Shown piece by piece: positions 15,975 through 25,155 of a stretch of DNA of 64,000 nucleotides. The translations under genes were made by a program, and so were the position numbers. Origin of the DNA: JANPCX01 sp046049865. GTDB lineage: Bacteria; Pseudomonadota; Gammaproteobacteria; Burkholderiales; Burkholderiaceae_C. How positions within the stretch are numbered: position 1 is the stretch's first letter; each line of letters starts with the position of its first letter. The stretch covers positions 5,508 through 69,507 of the forward strand of contig JBJOQO010000008.1 in the NCBI GenBank assembly GCA_046049865.1. The letters run 5' to 3'. The notes beneath the pieces were generated by a model. The model was not told the origin of the DNA and ran no database searches. It saw only the letters and a program-made list of their open reading frames with translations.

Positions 15975-17782
15975 CAGTCTTCCACTTGAAGGATGGCCAA
16001 AAACGCTTCCTGCGGCACTTCAACCGAGCCGATTTGTTTCATGCGTTTTTTACCGGCTTTTTGTTTGTCCAGCAGCTTGCGCTTGCGGGAAATATCGCCA
16101 CCGTAGCACTTGGCGATCACGTTTTTTCTCAGCGCTTTAATTGTCTCACGCGCAATGATGTTGGCCCCGATGGCGGCCTGGATGGCCACGTCATATTGCT
16201 GGCGGGAAATCAGCTCGCGCATCTTGGCCACCACGGCCCGGCTGCGGAACTGACTTTGAGCTCGGTGCACGATGATAGACAGCGCATCGACCTTGTCGCC
16301 GTTGAGCAAAATGTCCACCTTGACCACATCCGCTGCACGGTACTCCTTGAACTCGTAGTCCATGGATGCATAACCACGCGACACACTTTTGAGCTTGTCA
16401 AAAAAGTCGAGCACGATTTCGGCCAACGGCATCTCATAGGTCAGCATCACTTGGCGACCGTGGTAGGCCATGTTCAGCTGGTTGCCACGCTTTTGGTTGG
16501 CCAAGGTCATCACAGGGCCCACATAGTCCTGAGGCATATAAAGGTGCACCGTGACGATGGGCTCACGGATTTCATTGATGCGCCCCAAGTCTGGCATCTT
16601 CGACGGGTTATCCACCTGGACCACGTCGCCGTTGCCCAGCTGCACCTCATAAACCACGCTGGGCGCTGTGGTGATCAAGTCTTGGTCAAACTCGCGTTCC
16701 AGGCGCTCTTGCACGATCTCCATGTGGAGCAAGCCCAGGAAACCGCAGCGAAAACCAAAACCCAAGGCTTGGCTGACCTCAGGTTCGTAGCGAAGCGAAG
16801 AGTCGTTGAGTTTGAGCTTTTCCAGCGCATCTCGGAGCTGGTCGTACTCACTGGCCTCTGTCGGGTAGAGCCCCGCAAAAACCTGCGGCTGGATTTCTTT
16901 GAAACCAGGCAGCGCCTCAGTGGCAGGCCCTGCGTTGTTCGGAAGTTTTTTATCCAAGGTGATGGTGTCACCCACCTTGGCCGCTTGCAGCTCCTTGATG
17001 CCGCAGATCACAAAACCGACTTCACCCGCCTTGAGTGAGTCACGCGGCACCGATTTCGGCGTGAAAACACCCATGTGCTCAATCGCATAAACCGAGCTGG
17101 TAGCCATCATGCGAATGCGCTCGCCCTTGGACAGGCTGCCATCGACCACACGAACCAACATCACCACGCCGACATAGTTGTCAAACCAGCTGTCGACAAT
17201 CATGGCGCGAGGGGGGCCATCTGGATTACCGCGCGGCGCGGGCATGCGTGTGATGACCGCTTCGAGGATCTCGTCCAAACCCATGCCGGTTTTGGCAGAA
17301 CATGGAATGGCGTGTTCGGCGTCGATGCCGATTACGTCTTCAATTTCTTCCTTGGCGCGTTCTGGATCCGCCTGCGGAAGATCCATCTTGTTCAGCACGG
17401 GAATGACTTCCACGCCCAGATCAAGCGCGGTGTAGCAGTTGGCCACGGTCTGCGCTTCAACGCCTTGTGACGCATCCACCACCAAGAGCGCGCCTTCGCA
17501 GGCCGACAGCGAACGGCTGACTTCGTAAGAAAAGTCGACATGCCCCGGCGTGTCGATCAAGTTCAAGTTGTAGGTGATGCCGTCGAGCGCTTTGTATTGC
17601 AGCGACGCGGTTTGTGCTTTGATGGTGATGCCGCGCTCGCGCTCGATGTCCATCGAGTCGAGCACCTGCGCTTCCATTTCACGGTCAGACAACCCGCCGC
17701 AGCGGTGGATCAATCGGTCAGCAAGAGTGGACTTGCCGTGGTCGATGTGGGCAATGATGGAGAAATTGCGGATGTGGTTCAT
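15974..17782 (-). CDS. lepA: Elongation factor 4 (LepA)
   Basis: Ribosomal GTPase that acts on stalled or mis-translocated ribosomes and in 30S biogenesis. The 602-residue protein has G1 AHIDHGKSTLADR (11-23), G3 DTPGHVDFSYE, G4 NKMD and the LepA-specific C-terminal domain ending KKRMKQIGSVEVPQ. Length is standard. It is upstream of lepB as in E. coli. A terminator-like hairpin between degP and lepA (17899-17930) suggests that lepA has its own promoter within 17783-17898, although I see no confident -35/-10 pair. Confidence 0.97.
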   Translation of the reverse strand: MNHIRNFSIIAHIDHGKSTLADRLIHRCGGLSDREMEAQVLDSMDIERERGITIKAQTASLQYKALDGITYNLNLIDTPGHVDFSYEVSRSLSACEGALLVVDASQGVEAQTVANCYTALDLGVEVIPVLNKMDLPQADPERAKEEIEDVIGIDAEHAIPCSAKTGMGLDEILEAVITRMPAPRGNPDGPPRAMIVDSWFDNYVGVVMLVRVVDGSLSKGERIRMMATSSVYAIEHMGVFTPKSVPRDSLKAGEVGFVICGIKELQAAKVGDTITLDKKLPNNAGPATEALPGFKEIQPQVFAGLYPTEASEYDQLRDALEKLKLNDSSLRYEPEVSQALGFGFRCGFLGLLHMEIVQERLEREFDQDLITTAPSVVYEVQLGNGDVVQVDNPSKMPDLGRINEIREPIVTVHLYMPQDYVGPVMTLANQKRGNQLNMAYHGRQVMLTYEMPLAEIVLDFFDKLKSVSRGYASMDYEFKEYRAADVVKVDILLNGDKVDALSIIVHRAQSQFRSRAVVAKMRELISRQQYDVAIQAAIGANIIARETIKALRKNVIAKCYGGDISRKRKLLDKQKAGKKRMKQIGSVEVPQEAFLAILQVED

Positions 17783-17898
17783 ATAAGAGTTGTGTTGCTT
17801 CAGGTCGTTGAAGACTGCACCGTCACAACAGCGAAGCTGTTGCAGCGCAGGCTCACATCGTTTGCGATGTGAAGGCGCATTCGCGCCGTGCCGAAGCT

Positions 17899-17930
17899 AA
17901 AAAAAAGGCACGTCGACTGAGCGACGCGCC
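17899..17930 (-). terminator. Rho-independent terminator downstream of degP
   Basis: On the minus strand a 9-bp stem GGCGCGTCG / CGACGTGCC with one G-U pair and a 6-base loop is followed by a run of eight or more T residues. It lies about 400 bp beyond the degP stop and 117 bp before the lepA start, so it separates the sigma-E module from the lepA operon. Confidence 0.8.
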
Positions 17931-18056
17931 TTCCAACAAAACGTATGGCAACTGCATGTTGGTGATTCATTGTAGTCAAAAGCGCCCGGCTGGAAACCGC
18001 ACCAATGCTGGATTTCTTCTCGTTGCGGGCTTCCAACAAGAAAAGTTGTGCACATT

Positions 18057-18065
18057 TTATCCACA
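18057..18065 (+). promoter_or_regulatory. DnaA-box-like nonamer
   Basis: TTATCCACA matches the strong consensus DnaA box exactly. It stands near other related but imperfect motifs (TTGTGCACA at 18045-18053, TTGTGGAG just after). Nothing else indicates a replication origin. Titration, regulation or chance are all possible. Confidence 0.35.
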
Positions 18066-18326
18066 AACCCTTGTGGAGTGTTTGGGGATATTTTTTGAAC
18101 CCTCGCGGCGTTGCGCTAAACAAGGTCAAAGCGGCTGATAGCGGCCGGAATTGCAGCAGTTCCGGCGCTCAATGTTCGTTTTGGAGGGGAAGTTAGTTTT
18201 CACACACTTGAATTTGCGCGGGGATTCTTTTTCAAAAAAATACCGTTTCCGATCCAGTATTCCATCAACTTTTTGCAATGCGGAAAGACCCGCCGCAGCA
18301 GTTGGTTGTTTGTCCGCGCAATTCGA

Positions 18327-19781
18327 TCAACGTGATGGCCGGATGATCAGGTAGCTCACCCGCTCCCCTCTGCGCACCAGCACATTGACGGACTTGTTTT
18401 TATCGGCCTTGGCCAGCACCGCTTCGAACTGCTTGGCACTGTTGATGTCCACGTTCTCCAGCGCCAGGATCACATCCCCTTCGCGCAGACCCGCGCGCGC
18501 AGCCGCACCCTCGACCGCCTCGACGCGCACACCGCCTTTGACCTTCAAGTCACGGCGCTGCGCATCGCTGAGATCAGCGACCGACAAGCCCCAGCTGCTC
18601 ACCACCGGGGCAGGTGCCGCTTTGGGTTCTTTGTCGTTGGATTTGCGCGGCCGATCGGCCTCAAACTCGACAACAGTGACCGTCAGATCGCGGAAGCTGC
18701 CGCGGCGAAATACTTGCATGGTCGCTTTTTGACCCGGCTTGATCGCGCCCACAATACGCGGCAAATCACCTGTCTTTTCAATAGCGCGCCCCTCAAATTT
18801 GGTGATGATGTCGCCCGGCTCTACACCGGCTTTCTCGGCAGGACCACCAGCCTCCACACTGCCCACCATCGCACCTTGTGCCTTACCAAGCCCGATGGAC
18901 TCTGCAACTTCTTTGCTCACCGGCTCGATCTGAACACCAATTCGCCCACGAATCACGCGACCATTTGAGCGCAGCTGCTCAGCGACACGCGACGCCTCGT
19001 CAATCGGAATAGCAAATGAAATGCCCATGAAACCGCCCGAGCGGCTGTAAATCTGCGAATTGATGCCGATCACCTCACCTCGCAGATTGATCAACGGGCC
19101 ACCCGAATTCCCGGGGTTGATCGCCACATCGGTTTGGATCAACGGAACAAGGTCACCGGTATCGCGGGCCTTAGCACTGACGATGCCTGCGGTGACGGTG
19201 TTCTCCAAACCAAAGGGTGAGCCTATGGCCATCACCCATTCACCTACTTTGAGGCGGTTGACATCGCCGATGCGGACTGACGTCAGACCCGTGGCTTCAA
19301 TTTTGACCAACGCAACATCGGAACGTTTGTCAGCCCCGACCACACGCGCCTTGAACTCCCGTTTATCGGTCAAAGTCACGAATACCTCATCCGCACCTTC
19401 GACGACGTGGGCGTTCGTCATCACAAAACCATCTGCGCTCAAGACAAATCCCGAGCCCACACCACGAGGTTGAGCGTCGGCTTCCGGCTGCGGCACCGCA
19501 CGACGCGGGTCCCGCCCCCCCGGGTTCCCAGGAATGGGAAGGCCAAACCGCCGGAAAAATTCCAGCATGTCCTCGTCAATCTCTGGCGCAGCACCACCGC
19601 GCGCACTGCGACCACGCTCTGTCGTGCGAATATTGACCACTGCGGGTCCCACTTTCTCGACCAATTCGGTGAAATCCGGCAAGGCTTGGGCTTGGGTTTG
19701 CGCTTGGCTGGTAGAAGGCATCGCCCCCAACAAGACCATGCTCAATGCCGTTGCAGTCAACAAGTGCGTCATTCGTTTCAT
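18327..19781 (-). CDS. degP: DegP/MucD-type periplasmic serine protease (S1C, Do family)
   Basis: Periplasmic protease/chaperone for misfolded envelope proteins and a classic sigma-E regulon member. The 484-residue protein has a signal peptide (MKRMTHLLTATALSMVLLG, cleavage near TSQAQ). A trypsin-like domain follows with His125 (NAHVV), Asp155 (KRSDVALVKI) and Ser226 (NPGNSGGPL), then two PDZ domains (about 255-345 and 380-480). I chose the start at 19781 because AGG in an upstream ATGAGGTTGAAC serves as Shine-Dalgarno; an ATG at 19793 would add four residues. It follows rpoE-mucA-mucB, as algU-mucABD in Pseudomonas. The 127 bp before it may hold its own promoter. Confidence 0.95.
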   Translation of the reverse strand: MKRMTHLLTATALSMVLLGAMPSTSQAQTQAQALPDFTELVEKVGPAVVNIRTTERGRSARGGAAPEIDEDMLEFFRRFGLPIPGNPGGRDPRRAVPQPEADAQPRGVGSGFVLSADGFVMTNAHVVEGADEVFVTLTDKREFKARVVGADKRSDVALVKIEATGLTSVRIGDVNRLKVGEWVMAIGSPFGLENTVTAGIVSAKARDTGDLVPLIQTDVAINPGNSGGPLINLRGEVIGINSQIYSRSGGFMGISFAIPIDEASRVAEQLRSNGRVIRGRIGVQIEPVSKEVAESIGLGKAQGAMVGSVEAGGPAEKAGVEPGDIITKFEGRAIEKTGDLPRIVGAIKPGQKATMQVFRRGSFRDLTVTVVEFEADRPRKSNDKEPKAAPAPVVSSWGLSVADLSDAQRRDLKVKGGVRVEAVEGAAARAGLREGDVILALENVDINSAKQFEAVLAKADKNKSVNVLVRRGERVSYLIIRPSR

Positions 19782-19908
19782 GTTCAACCTCATGGGAAAA
19801 CAATTAATGAGTGAGTGAGAGAGAAAAACTCGTTCATGGCGTCTACATACAGGTCAGAAAAAGTGGCGCCAAATACGGAGAAATGGGATCGATGGCCAAT
19901 GACGGGTC

Positions 19909-20967
19909 TTACTTCTTACTCTGCAAACCCAGCGCCAAAGAACGTAAGGTTGCCATGGGCACGTCGCCCACTGCTGTGATCCACCAGTCACCCTGTCGCG
20001 TCGAGAACGCACGCGTGGCACCCAAAAACACCGGCGCTTGTCGACCATGTCGCGCGCCATCGAAGGGTTCGATAAACACCGACACGTGGGTCAGGCCATC
20101 CGAGTAGATCACCTGAAGTGCTTTCGTCGCCACGACATTAGCGGCCTGCTGTCGGTCGTTGCTGCTGCTGGCATCCTGCGGTGCACCCCATGGGCGTTCG
20201 AAACAACGAATCTCCTTGAAGCCCGGAACAAGCGCACGCAATTGCCAATCGTGTGCATCCAGGGTGGTCGGGGTCATCTCAACTTTGATAGATCGATAGG
20301 AGCTCAGTTTTCTGATCGCCGACAAAATTTGCTCTGGTTGCGCTTTGACCCCAATGGTGACTTCGGAAAAAGCAGACGACTCCAGCACTTCGTTGCGCTC
20401 GCTCACAACATCAGCGCGCAGCAAAAGACCCGACACTTTGTCGGACCAAAGCCGATAGCCATAACGGTGCTCATCTTTGGGCTTGAGCACCAACACCTTG
20501 GCATCGTGACCTGCAATGCGCTCTACACCTTGAAAACCAAGCACTTCATAGTTGGCAAAAACCTGCTCATCGGCCCCCAGTAGCAGTGCGGGAAAGGTGA
20601 AGCGGCTGTCACGTTTTTCCATCACCACCACACCGCTCTGCGACCAAACGGTGTGCACGAGGTCGTTGTGGCGTAACAATTGGCGTGGGGGCCCATCCAA
20701 TGAATCAACCCGTTCGAATTGATTTTGTCCTTGGCCGTAGTGCGTGATGCGCGCACTGCTCATCGCACCACCCGCACTGAATACAAATGTGCCGCTGAAA
20801 CTGCGTTTCTTAGTTGCCTCCTGAATACGAAGCAACCAAGCACGGGTTTCGCTGTCCGGCATGGAGATGGCCGGACCAAAAACTGCCGACTGAGCAACTG
20901 CCAAAGACGTGAACGCCCCCAAGAGGCACGTCAACATGCTGCGCACGAAGAATCGAGATAGCGCCAT
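19909..20967 (-). CDS. mucB: MucB/RseB sigma-E regulatory periplasmic protein
   Basis: Periplasmic protein that binds the anti-sigma factor and shields it from DegS-type cleavage until lipopolysaccharide signals release it. The 352-residue protein has a signal peptide (about 1-25, cleavage near AVAQS). An N-terminal LolA/LppX-like domain (about 38-220, KRSFSGTFVFSAGG) precedes a smaller C-terminal domain containing GDWWITAVGDVP. It lies 5 bp after the mucA stop. The order rpoE-mucA-mucB-degP fits the envelope-stress module. Confidence 0.92.
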   Translation of the reverse strand: MALSRFFVRSMLTCLLGAFTSLAVAQSAVFGPAISMPDSETRAWLLRIQEATKKRSFSGTFVFSAGGAMSSARITHYGQGQNQFERVDSLDGPPRQLLRHNDLVHTVWSQSGVVVMEKRDSRFTFPALLLGADEQVFANYEVLGFQGVERIAGHDAKVLVLKPKDEHRYGYRLWSDKVSGLLLRADVVSERNEVLESSAFSEVTIGVKAQPEQILSAIRKLSSYRSIKVEMTPTTLDAHDWQLRALVPGFKEIRCFERPWGAPQDASSSNDRQQAANVVATKALQVIYSDGLTHVSVFIEPFDGARHGRQAPVFLGATRAFSTRQGDWWITAVGDVPMATLRSLALGLQSKK

Positions 20968-20972
20968 GGGGC

Positions 20973-21614
20973 TCAGCGACCCGACGACTCAAGCACGACT
21001 TGGCGAAGCGAACCAGAAGCTGCGCCAAGAACAGAGGTGGATGAAAACTGTTTGTGTGCCGCCAAATAGCGATCCAGCTCGGCATCACGAACCACGGTGC
21101 CAGCGCCCACATGGTTCTCGGGGGCAATCGCGGCCGAAGCAGAAACAGAAAGCGGGGCAGGCTCGGATTGCGCAACGAGAGCACCAGAGTCAACAGGCAA
21201 AGGCACACGAAACACAGACCAAGCACCCGCCACCGCAACAAATCCGGCCGCAACAGCCGAAGCCGTCCACCAAACCCGACGGCTATGTCGCGCCTGTGGG
21301 TGCCTTGCAGGGATAACCGCCTCGCCTGGGCTTTGAGCTCGAGGAAGCTGTTGCGGTGCCAGCACCACAGGTTGCTGCGCGAGTTCAGCCTGGATCCTGG
21401 CAAACAGCGCCGACTCGTGGGCTGTGCTGCGTGCCAGATCTTCCGAACGCAGCACATCGCCAATCAAGTGGTAGTCGGCCCACTGAATTTGAGCCTGCTC
21501 GTTCGCGCGCCACAGTTCGCATGCGGCCAGCGTGCCGCCGGCATCAAGCTCGCCATCAACCAACGCCGACAAAAGTTCTGCCCTTGGTTGCTGGGGTTGT
21601 GAAGGATTGGACAT
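20973..21614 (-). CDS. mucA: Anti-sigma-E factor MucA/RseA
   Basis: Inner-membrane anti-sigma factor that sequesters RpoE. The 213-residue protein has the N-terminal RseA domain (LLSALVDGELDAGG near 14-27, then WADYHLIGDVLRSED). One transmembrane helix follows at about 113-133 (VWWTASAVAAGFVAVAGAW), then a periplasmic C-terminal domain. This topology is typical. The ATG at 21614 has GGAG 6 bases upstream; an in-frame TTG six codons earlier is less likely. The gene is 51 bp after the rpoE stop. Confidence 0.92.
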   Translation of the reverse strand: MSNPSQPQQPRAELLSALVDGELDAGGTLAACELWRANEQAQIQWADYHLIGDVLRSEDLARSTAHESALFARIQAELAQQPVVLAPQQLPRAQSPGEAVIPARHPQARHSRRVWWTASAVAAGFVAVAGAWSVFRVPLPVDSGALVAQSEPAPLSVSASAAIAPENHVGAGTVVRDAELDRYLAAHKQFSSTSVLGAASGSLRQVVLESSGR

Positions 21615-21665
21615 TACAGGCTCCAGTTTCAAATCAACAAATGGCGTGGGTACACATGTGCGCGG

Positions 21666-22286
21666 TTACCAGCGCTCGCCATCACGGGTATCCAGCAAGG
21701 GCCGTAGGCGCTGCGCAATGGCCTCGCGAGCCCGAAAAATACGGGAACGCACGGTACCAATAGGGCAGTTCATCATCTCGGCGATTTCTTCGTAACTCAA
21801 ACCTTCAATCTCCCGCAGCGTAATGGCTTGGCGTAAATCCTCAGACAAGGCCTGAACCGCCAAGTTCACTGCCTGGGCCACTTGTTTGCTGGCCAGAACC
21901 GAATCAGGCGTCTCACCGTCGGTTAGTTCGTTCTCAACCCGAGAAGTTTCATCATCCTCGTCACGGGATAACCGAGCCGACTCTGTGACCAAAGGATCCC
22001 GTTTAAGCTGCAACAAAGCCTTCTTGGCCGTGTTGACCGCAATTCGGTAGAGCCAGGTGTAAAAGGCACTCTCCCCTCGAAACTGAGGGATGGCGCGGTA
22101 GGCTCGGATGAAGGTTTCTTGGGTGATGTCCTGCACGATGTCCACATCGCGCACCATACGGGCCACCAAACGCTCGACCCGCCGCTGGTACTTGACCACG
22201 AGCATCTCGAAGGCCTTAACGTCGCCCTGCTTGACGCGCTCTATCAAGGGTGCATCAACGTCCGGCAAAAGCTCACGGTCCGTCAC
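21666..22286 (-). CDS. rpoE: RNA polymerase sigma-E factor (RpoE/AlgU)
   Basis: Extracytoplasmic-function sigma factor for the envelope-stress response. The 206-residue protein has region 2 (about 16-85, with DIVQDITQETFIRAYRAI and FRGESAFYTWLYRIAVN) and region 4 with the helix-turn-helix YEEIAEMMNCPIGTVRSRIFR. I selected a GTG start at 22286: the codon is preceded by AGAGG with a 6-base spacer and gives the usual N-terminus. Earlier codons belong to the overlapping YgfX-like gene, which shares 4 bp. Expression is thus coupled to the fab region upstream, a linkage common in betaproteobacteria. Confidence 0.94.
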   Translation of the reverse strand: MTDRELLPDVDAPLIERVKQGDVKAFEMLVVKYQRRVERLVARMVRDVDIVQDITQETFIRAYRAIPQFRGESAFYTWLYRIAVNTAKKALLQLKRDPLVTESARLSRDEDDETSRVENELTDGETPDSVLASKQVAQAVNLAVQALSEDLRQAITLREIEGLSYEEIAEMMNCPIGTVRSRIFRAREAIAQRLRPLLDTRDGERW

Positions 22287-22768
22287 GACAGACCTCTTCG
22301 TTGCTCGGGATACGTCAACAATGCACAGCGCAAGCCATGCCACTGCGTGGCCAATCCCCATCGTTGTATGGGAAGCCAGCGGTATCGAATCGATTGGCCT
22401 GGCACACCGGCTCGCGGCTCGAGTTGCAGCAACATAAAAGTGCCAAGGTCAAGCCTGACCGATGGTTGAACAGGCCATGGCTCAACACCGACTTCACCCG
22501 GTGTACCCAACCACCACTGTTCGCCATCCCAACGCAAACTGACCGCGCTCAAACGAGAACACCACAAGCCAGCCAACAATACCAACACCAAAACGATCAG
22601 GGCGAGCCAATGAACACGGTCAGCGAAGGCGATGGTTGCTGGTTGGGCCCAACCAGCAACCCATGCTGCCAGACAGCACGCCGCCAAGACCCACAATACG
22701 ACCCAAGCGGCGGTCCACACCGTGAAACGATCAACCAGCACATGCACCGGGGGTGCGTTTCGGCTCAT
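22283..22768 (-). CDS. Small two-helix membrane protein, YgfX-like
   Basis: 161-residue protein with two adjacent transmembrane helices (about 15-40 and 50-70) and a cytoplasmic C-terminal domain. That domain has a beta-rich pattern (VSLRWDGEQWWLG, FMLLQLEP). The topology resembles the YgfX/CptA family, whose E. coli member affects cell division proteins MreB and FtsZ. That assignment is an inference from topology and the short WDG-type motif, not from strong identity. Its stop overlaps the rpoE start by 4 bp and its start is 7 bp after fabF. The position between fabF and rpoE argues that it is a real, co-transcribed gene. Confidence 0.65.
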   Translation of the reverse strand: MSRNAPPVHVLVDRFTVWTAAWVVLWVLAACCLAAWVAGWAQPATIAFADRVHWLALIVLVLVLLAGLWCSRLSAVSLRWDGEQWWLGTPGEVGVEPWPVQPSVRLDLGTFMLLQLEPRAGVPGQSIRYRWLPIQRWGLATQWHGLRCALLTYPEQRRGLS

Positions 22769-22775
22769 CGAAGGT

Positions 22776-24020
22776 TCAAATGCGCTTGAAAACCAAGCTG
22801 CCGTTGGTGCCGCCAAAACCAAAGTTGTTTTTGAGGGCATAGGTAATCTTCATCTCTCGCGCGGCGTTGGCGCAGTAGTCCAGGTCACATTCGGGATCCT
22901 GGTTGAAGATGTTGATCGTGGGAGGTGAAATTTGTTTGGCAATGGCCAACACGGTGAAAACTGATTCAATGCCGCCCGCACCACCGAGCAAATGCCCCGT
23001 CATGGACTTGGTGGAATTCACCACCAGTTTTTTGGCATGCGCTCCGAAAGCGAGCTTGATGGCATTGGTTTCGTTGACGTCGCCCAAGGGTGTGGAGGTG
23101 CCGTGGGCATTGAGGTATTGCACCTGATCGGCATTCACGCCAGCGTTTCGCAGCGCTGCGTTCATGGAACGCTTGGGACCATCCACGTTGGGAGCGGTCA
23201 TGTGGAAGGCGTCAGCGCCCATGCCAAAACCAGCCAACTCTGCATAAATTTTGGCGCCCCGCTTTTTGGCGTGCTCATACTCTTCGAGCACCAACACGCC
23301 AGCCCCTTCACCCAATACGAAACCGTCTCGGTCTTTGTCCCAGGGGCGGGATGCGGTCAACGGGTCGTCATTGCGTGTCGACAAAGCACGGGCGGCAGCA
23401 AAACCACCCACGCCCAAAGGAGATACAGCGGCCTCGGCACCGCCAGCGATCATCACATCGGCATCGCCGTACTCAATCAAACGCCCCGCTTCGCCTATCG
23501 CGTGCAAACCCGTGGTACAGGCCGTAGCGATCGCCAAATTCGGCCCTTGAAAGCCGTATTTGATCGACACATGACCAGAAATCATGTTGACGATGGACGC
23601 TGGAATGAAAAACGGCGAGATTCGCCGCGGCCCCTTGGCTGTGAGCTCGCCGTGTGTCGCCTCAATCAGCGGCAAGCCGCCAATGCCAGAGCCCAAAACG
23701 CAACCAATGCGCTCGGCTTGCTCACCAGTCAATGCTTCACCTGTCGGCAGGCCGGAGTCTTCAACCGCTTGGATGGCCGCAGCCAATCCGAAGTGGATGA
23801 AAGTGTCCATGTGCCTGGCTTCTTTGGCGGGGATGTAATCCTCGATGTTGAAGCCTTTGACTTCACCCGCAAACTTGCAAGCAAAGTTGCTGGCATCAAA
23901 GCGGGTGATGTTGGCGATGCCCGATTTGCCTTCGAGCAAATTGGCCCAACCTTGCGCCACCGTGTTACCCACGGGGCTGATCAGGCCAAGTCCAGTGACA
24001 ACGACGCGGCGACGGTTCAT
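22776..24020 (-). CDS. fabF: Beta-ketoacyl-ACP synthase II
   Basis: Catalyses the elongating Claisen condensation of malonyl-ACP with acyl-ACP in type II fatty acid synthesis. The 414-residue thiolase-fold protein has the nucleophile Cys168 in ATACTTGLHAIGEA. The catalytic His motifs NAHGTSTPLGDVNE and KSMTGHLLGGAGG are complete. It follows acpP by 19 bp, as in the E. coli fab cluster. Confidence 0.97.
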   Translation of the reverse strand: MNRRRVVVTGLGLISPVGNTVAQGWANLLEGKSGIANITRFDASNFACKFAGEVKGFNIEDYIPAKEARHMDTFIHFGLAAAIQAVEDSGLPTGEALTGEQAERIGCVLGSGIGGLPLIEATHGELTAKGPRRISPFFIPASIVNMISGHVSIKYGFQGPNLAIATACTTGLHAIGEAGRLIEYGDADVMIAGGAEAAVSPLGVGGFAAARALSTRNDDPLTASRPWDKDRDGFVLGEGAGVLVLEEYEHAKKRGAKIYAELAGFGMGADAFHMTAPNVDGPKRSMNAALRNAGVNADQVQYLNAHGTSTPLGDVNETNAIKLAFGAHAKKLVVNSTKSMTGHLLGGAGGIESVFTVLAIAKQISPPTINIFNQDPECDLDYCANAAREMKITYALKNNFGFGGTNGSLVFKRI

Positions 24021-24039
24021 GTGATCTCGGGACAGAAAC

Positions 24040-24279
24040 TCAGGCCTTTTGGTGCTTCAGTGCGTAGTCGATGGCTAACTGCACTGTGGTGATCTTCTCG
24101 GCTTCTTCGTCGGGAATTTCAATGCTGAATTCATCTTCCAAGGCCATCACCAACTCGACGGTGTCCAACGAATCAGCACCCAAATCGGCCACGAAGGCTT
24201 TCTCAGGAGACACATCGGCTTCAGGAACACCCAGTTGCTCGGCAATGATTTTTTTAACACGTGCTTCGATATCGCTCAT
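24040..24279 (-). CDS. acpP: Acyl carrier protein
   Basis: 79-residue acidic carrier of fatty acid synthesis. The phosphopantetheine attachment site is Ser37 in LGADSLDTVELVM. Length and acidity are standard. It is preceded by a strong GGAGGAGT ribosome binding site, fitting its high expression, and lies between fabG (117 bp upstream) and fabF. AcpS, encoded near the end of the same gene array, makes the holo form. Confidence 0.97.
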   Translation of the reverse strand: MSDIEARVKKIIAEQLGVPEADVSPEKAFVADLGADSLDTVELVMALEDEFSIEIPDEEAEKITTVQLAIDYALKHQKA

Positions 24280-24295
24280 AACTCCTCCAGGAGTG
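24280..24295 (-). promoter_or_regulatory. Strong acpP ribosome binding site inside a small palindrome
   Basis: On the minus strand ACTCC-TGGA-GGAGT directly precedes the acpP ATG. The GGAGGAGT Shine-Dalgarno is one arm of a 5-bp hairpin with a 4-base loop. Such a weak hairpin could modulate initiation slightly; it may be coincidental. Confidence 0.4.
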
Positions 24296-24396
24296 TGGTC
24301 ATAAACAGCCCGAGATTGTAAGCGGTGCCAACATCCACACTGACACCGCGCTCCGGTCGGGCGATTCCGGGCTTTTGTTATTCGTCTTTTGTGTGA

Positions 24397-25155
24397 TCAA
24401 TTCATGAACATGCCACCATTGACATGCAACTCACTGCCAGTGATGTACCCCGCCTGCTCAGAGGCTAAAAAAGCAACCAAGTGGGCCACGTCATCCGCTT
24501 GACCCAAACGACCCAAGGGGATTTGTGCAGTCAATGCGGAAATTTGCGCCTCGGACAAAGCCCTGGTCATGTCGGTGTCAATGAAGCCCGGCGCCACGCA
24601 GTTCACGGTGATGTTGCGGCTGCCCAATTCTCGCGCCAACGATCGTGTCATGCCTGCCACGCCCGCCTTGGCTGCCGCGTAGTTGGCTTGTCCCGCGTTT
24701 CCGCTGGCACCTACAACAGAGGTGATGTTGATGATGCGACCAAAACGTTGTTTCATCATGGGTCGCATCACGGCGCGGCTGGTACGAAACACCGCTTTGA
24801 GGTTGGTGTCCATCACCGCGTCCCAGTCATCGTCTTTCATGCGCATGGACAGCCCATCCCGCGTGATGCCCGCGTTATTGACGAGCACGTGCAGGCCACC
24901 ATGTTGTTTAACGATGCTCTCAACAGCAGCATCTACGGAGCCTGCATCGTTGACATTCAAACAAAGGCCACGCCCACCAAACGGCTGCGCCAAGGCTTGC
25001 GTGATGCCAGTTGCGCCCGCTTCGCTGGTGGCCGTACCGACAACGGTGTAGCCTTTTTGCGCCAAGGTCAGCGCGATGGCGCGGCCGATACCACGCGACG
25101 CTCCCGTCACCAGGGCGACTTGTTTTGAGTTAACGCTTGCGTTGATCTCGCTCAT
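24397..25155 (-). CDS. fabG: 3-oxoacyl-ACP reductase
   Basis: NADPH-dependent short-chain dehydrogenase that reduces beta-ketoacyl-ACP. The 252-residue protein has TGASRGIG (17-24) for cofactor binding, NNAG near 93-96, and catalytic Ser146 with Tyr159/Lys163 (NYAAAKAG). It ends in the usual GGMFMN. I chose the ATG at 25155, which overlaps the fabD stop in an ATGA arrangement; the frame extends further upstream but only as a shadow of fabD. It is part of fabHDG-acpP-fabF. Confidence 0.97.
   Translation of the reverse strand: MSEINASVNSKQVALVTGASRGIGRAIALTLAQKGYTVVGTATSEAGATGITQALAQPFGGRGLCLNVNDAGSVDAAVESIVKQHGGLHVLVNNAGITRDGLSMRMKDDDWDAVMDTNLKAVFRTSRAVMRPMMKQRFGRIINITSVVGASGNAGQANYAAAKAGVAGMTRSLARELGSRNITVNCVAPGFIDTDMTRALSEAQISALTAQIPLGRLGQADDVAHLVAFLASEQAGYITGSELHVNGGMFMN

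Larger units (their letters stand above)
17783..18326. other. 544-bp intergenic region between degP and lepA
   Basis: No gene is supported here. It contains the minus-strand terminator at 17899-17930, a small hairpin (CACATCG, 4-base loop, CGATGTG) at 17855-17872 and a DnaA-box-like nonamer at 18057-18065. Codon usage of the short frames across it is unlike the neighbouring genes. Confidence 0.6.

Noticed and set aside
15986..17038. Plus-strand frame of 350 codons
   Set aside because: Exact antisense shadow of lepA; translation has no domain and no upstream ribosome binding site.
18045..18070. Replication origin
   Set aside because: Only one perfect DnaA box, no AT-rich unwinding region and no dnaA/dnaN genes nearby.
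22992..24092. Plus-strand frame of 366 codons
   Set aside because: Antisense shadow of fabF running into acpP.
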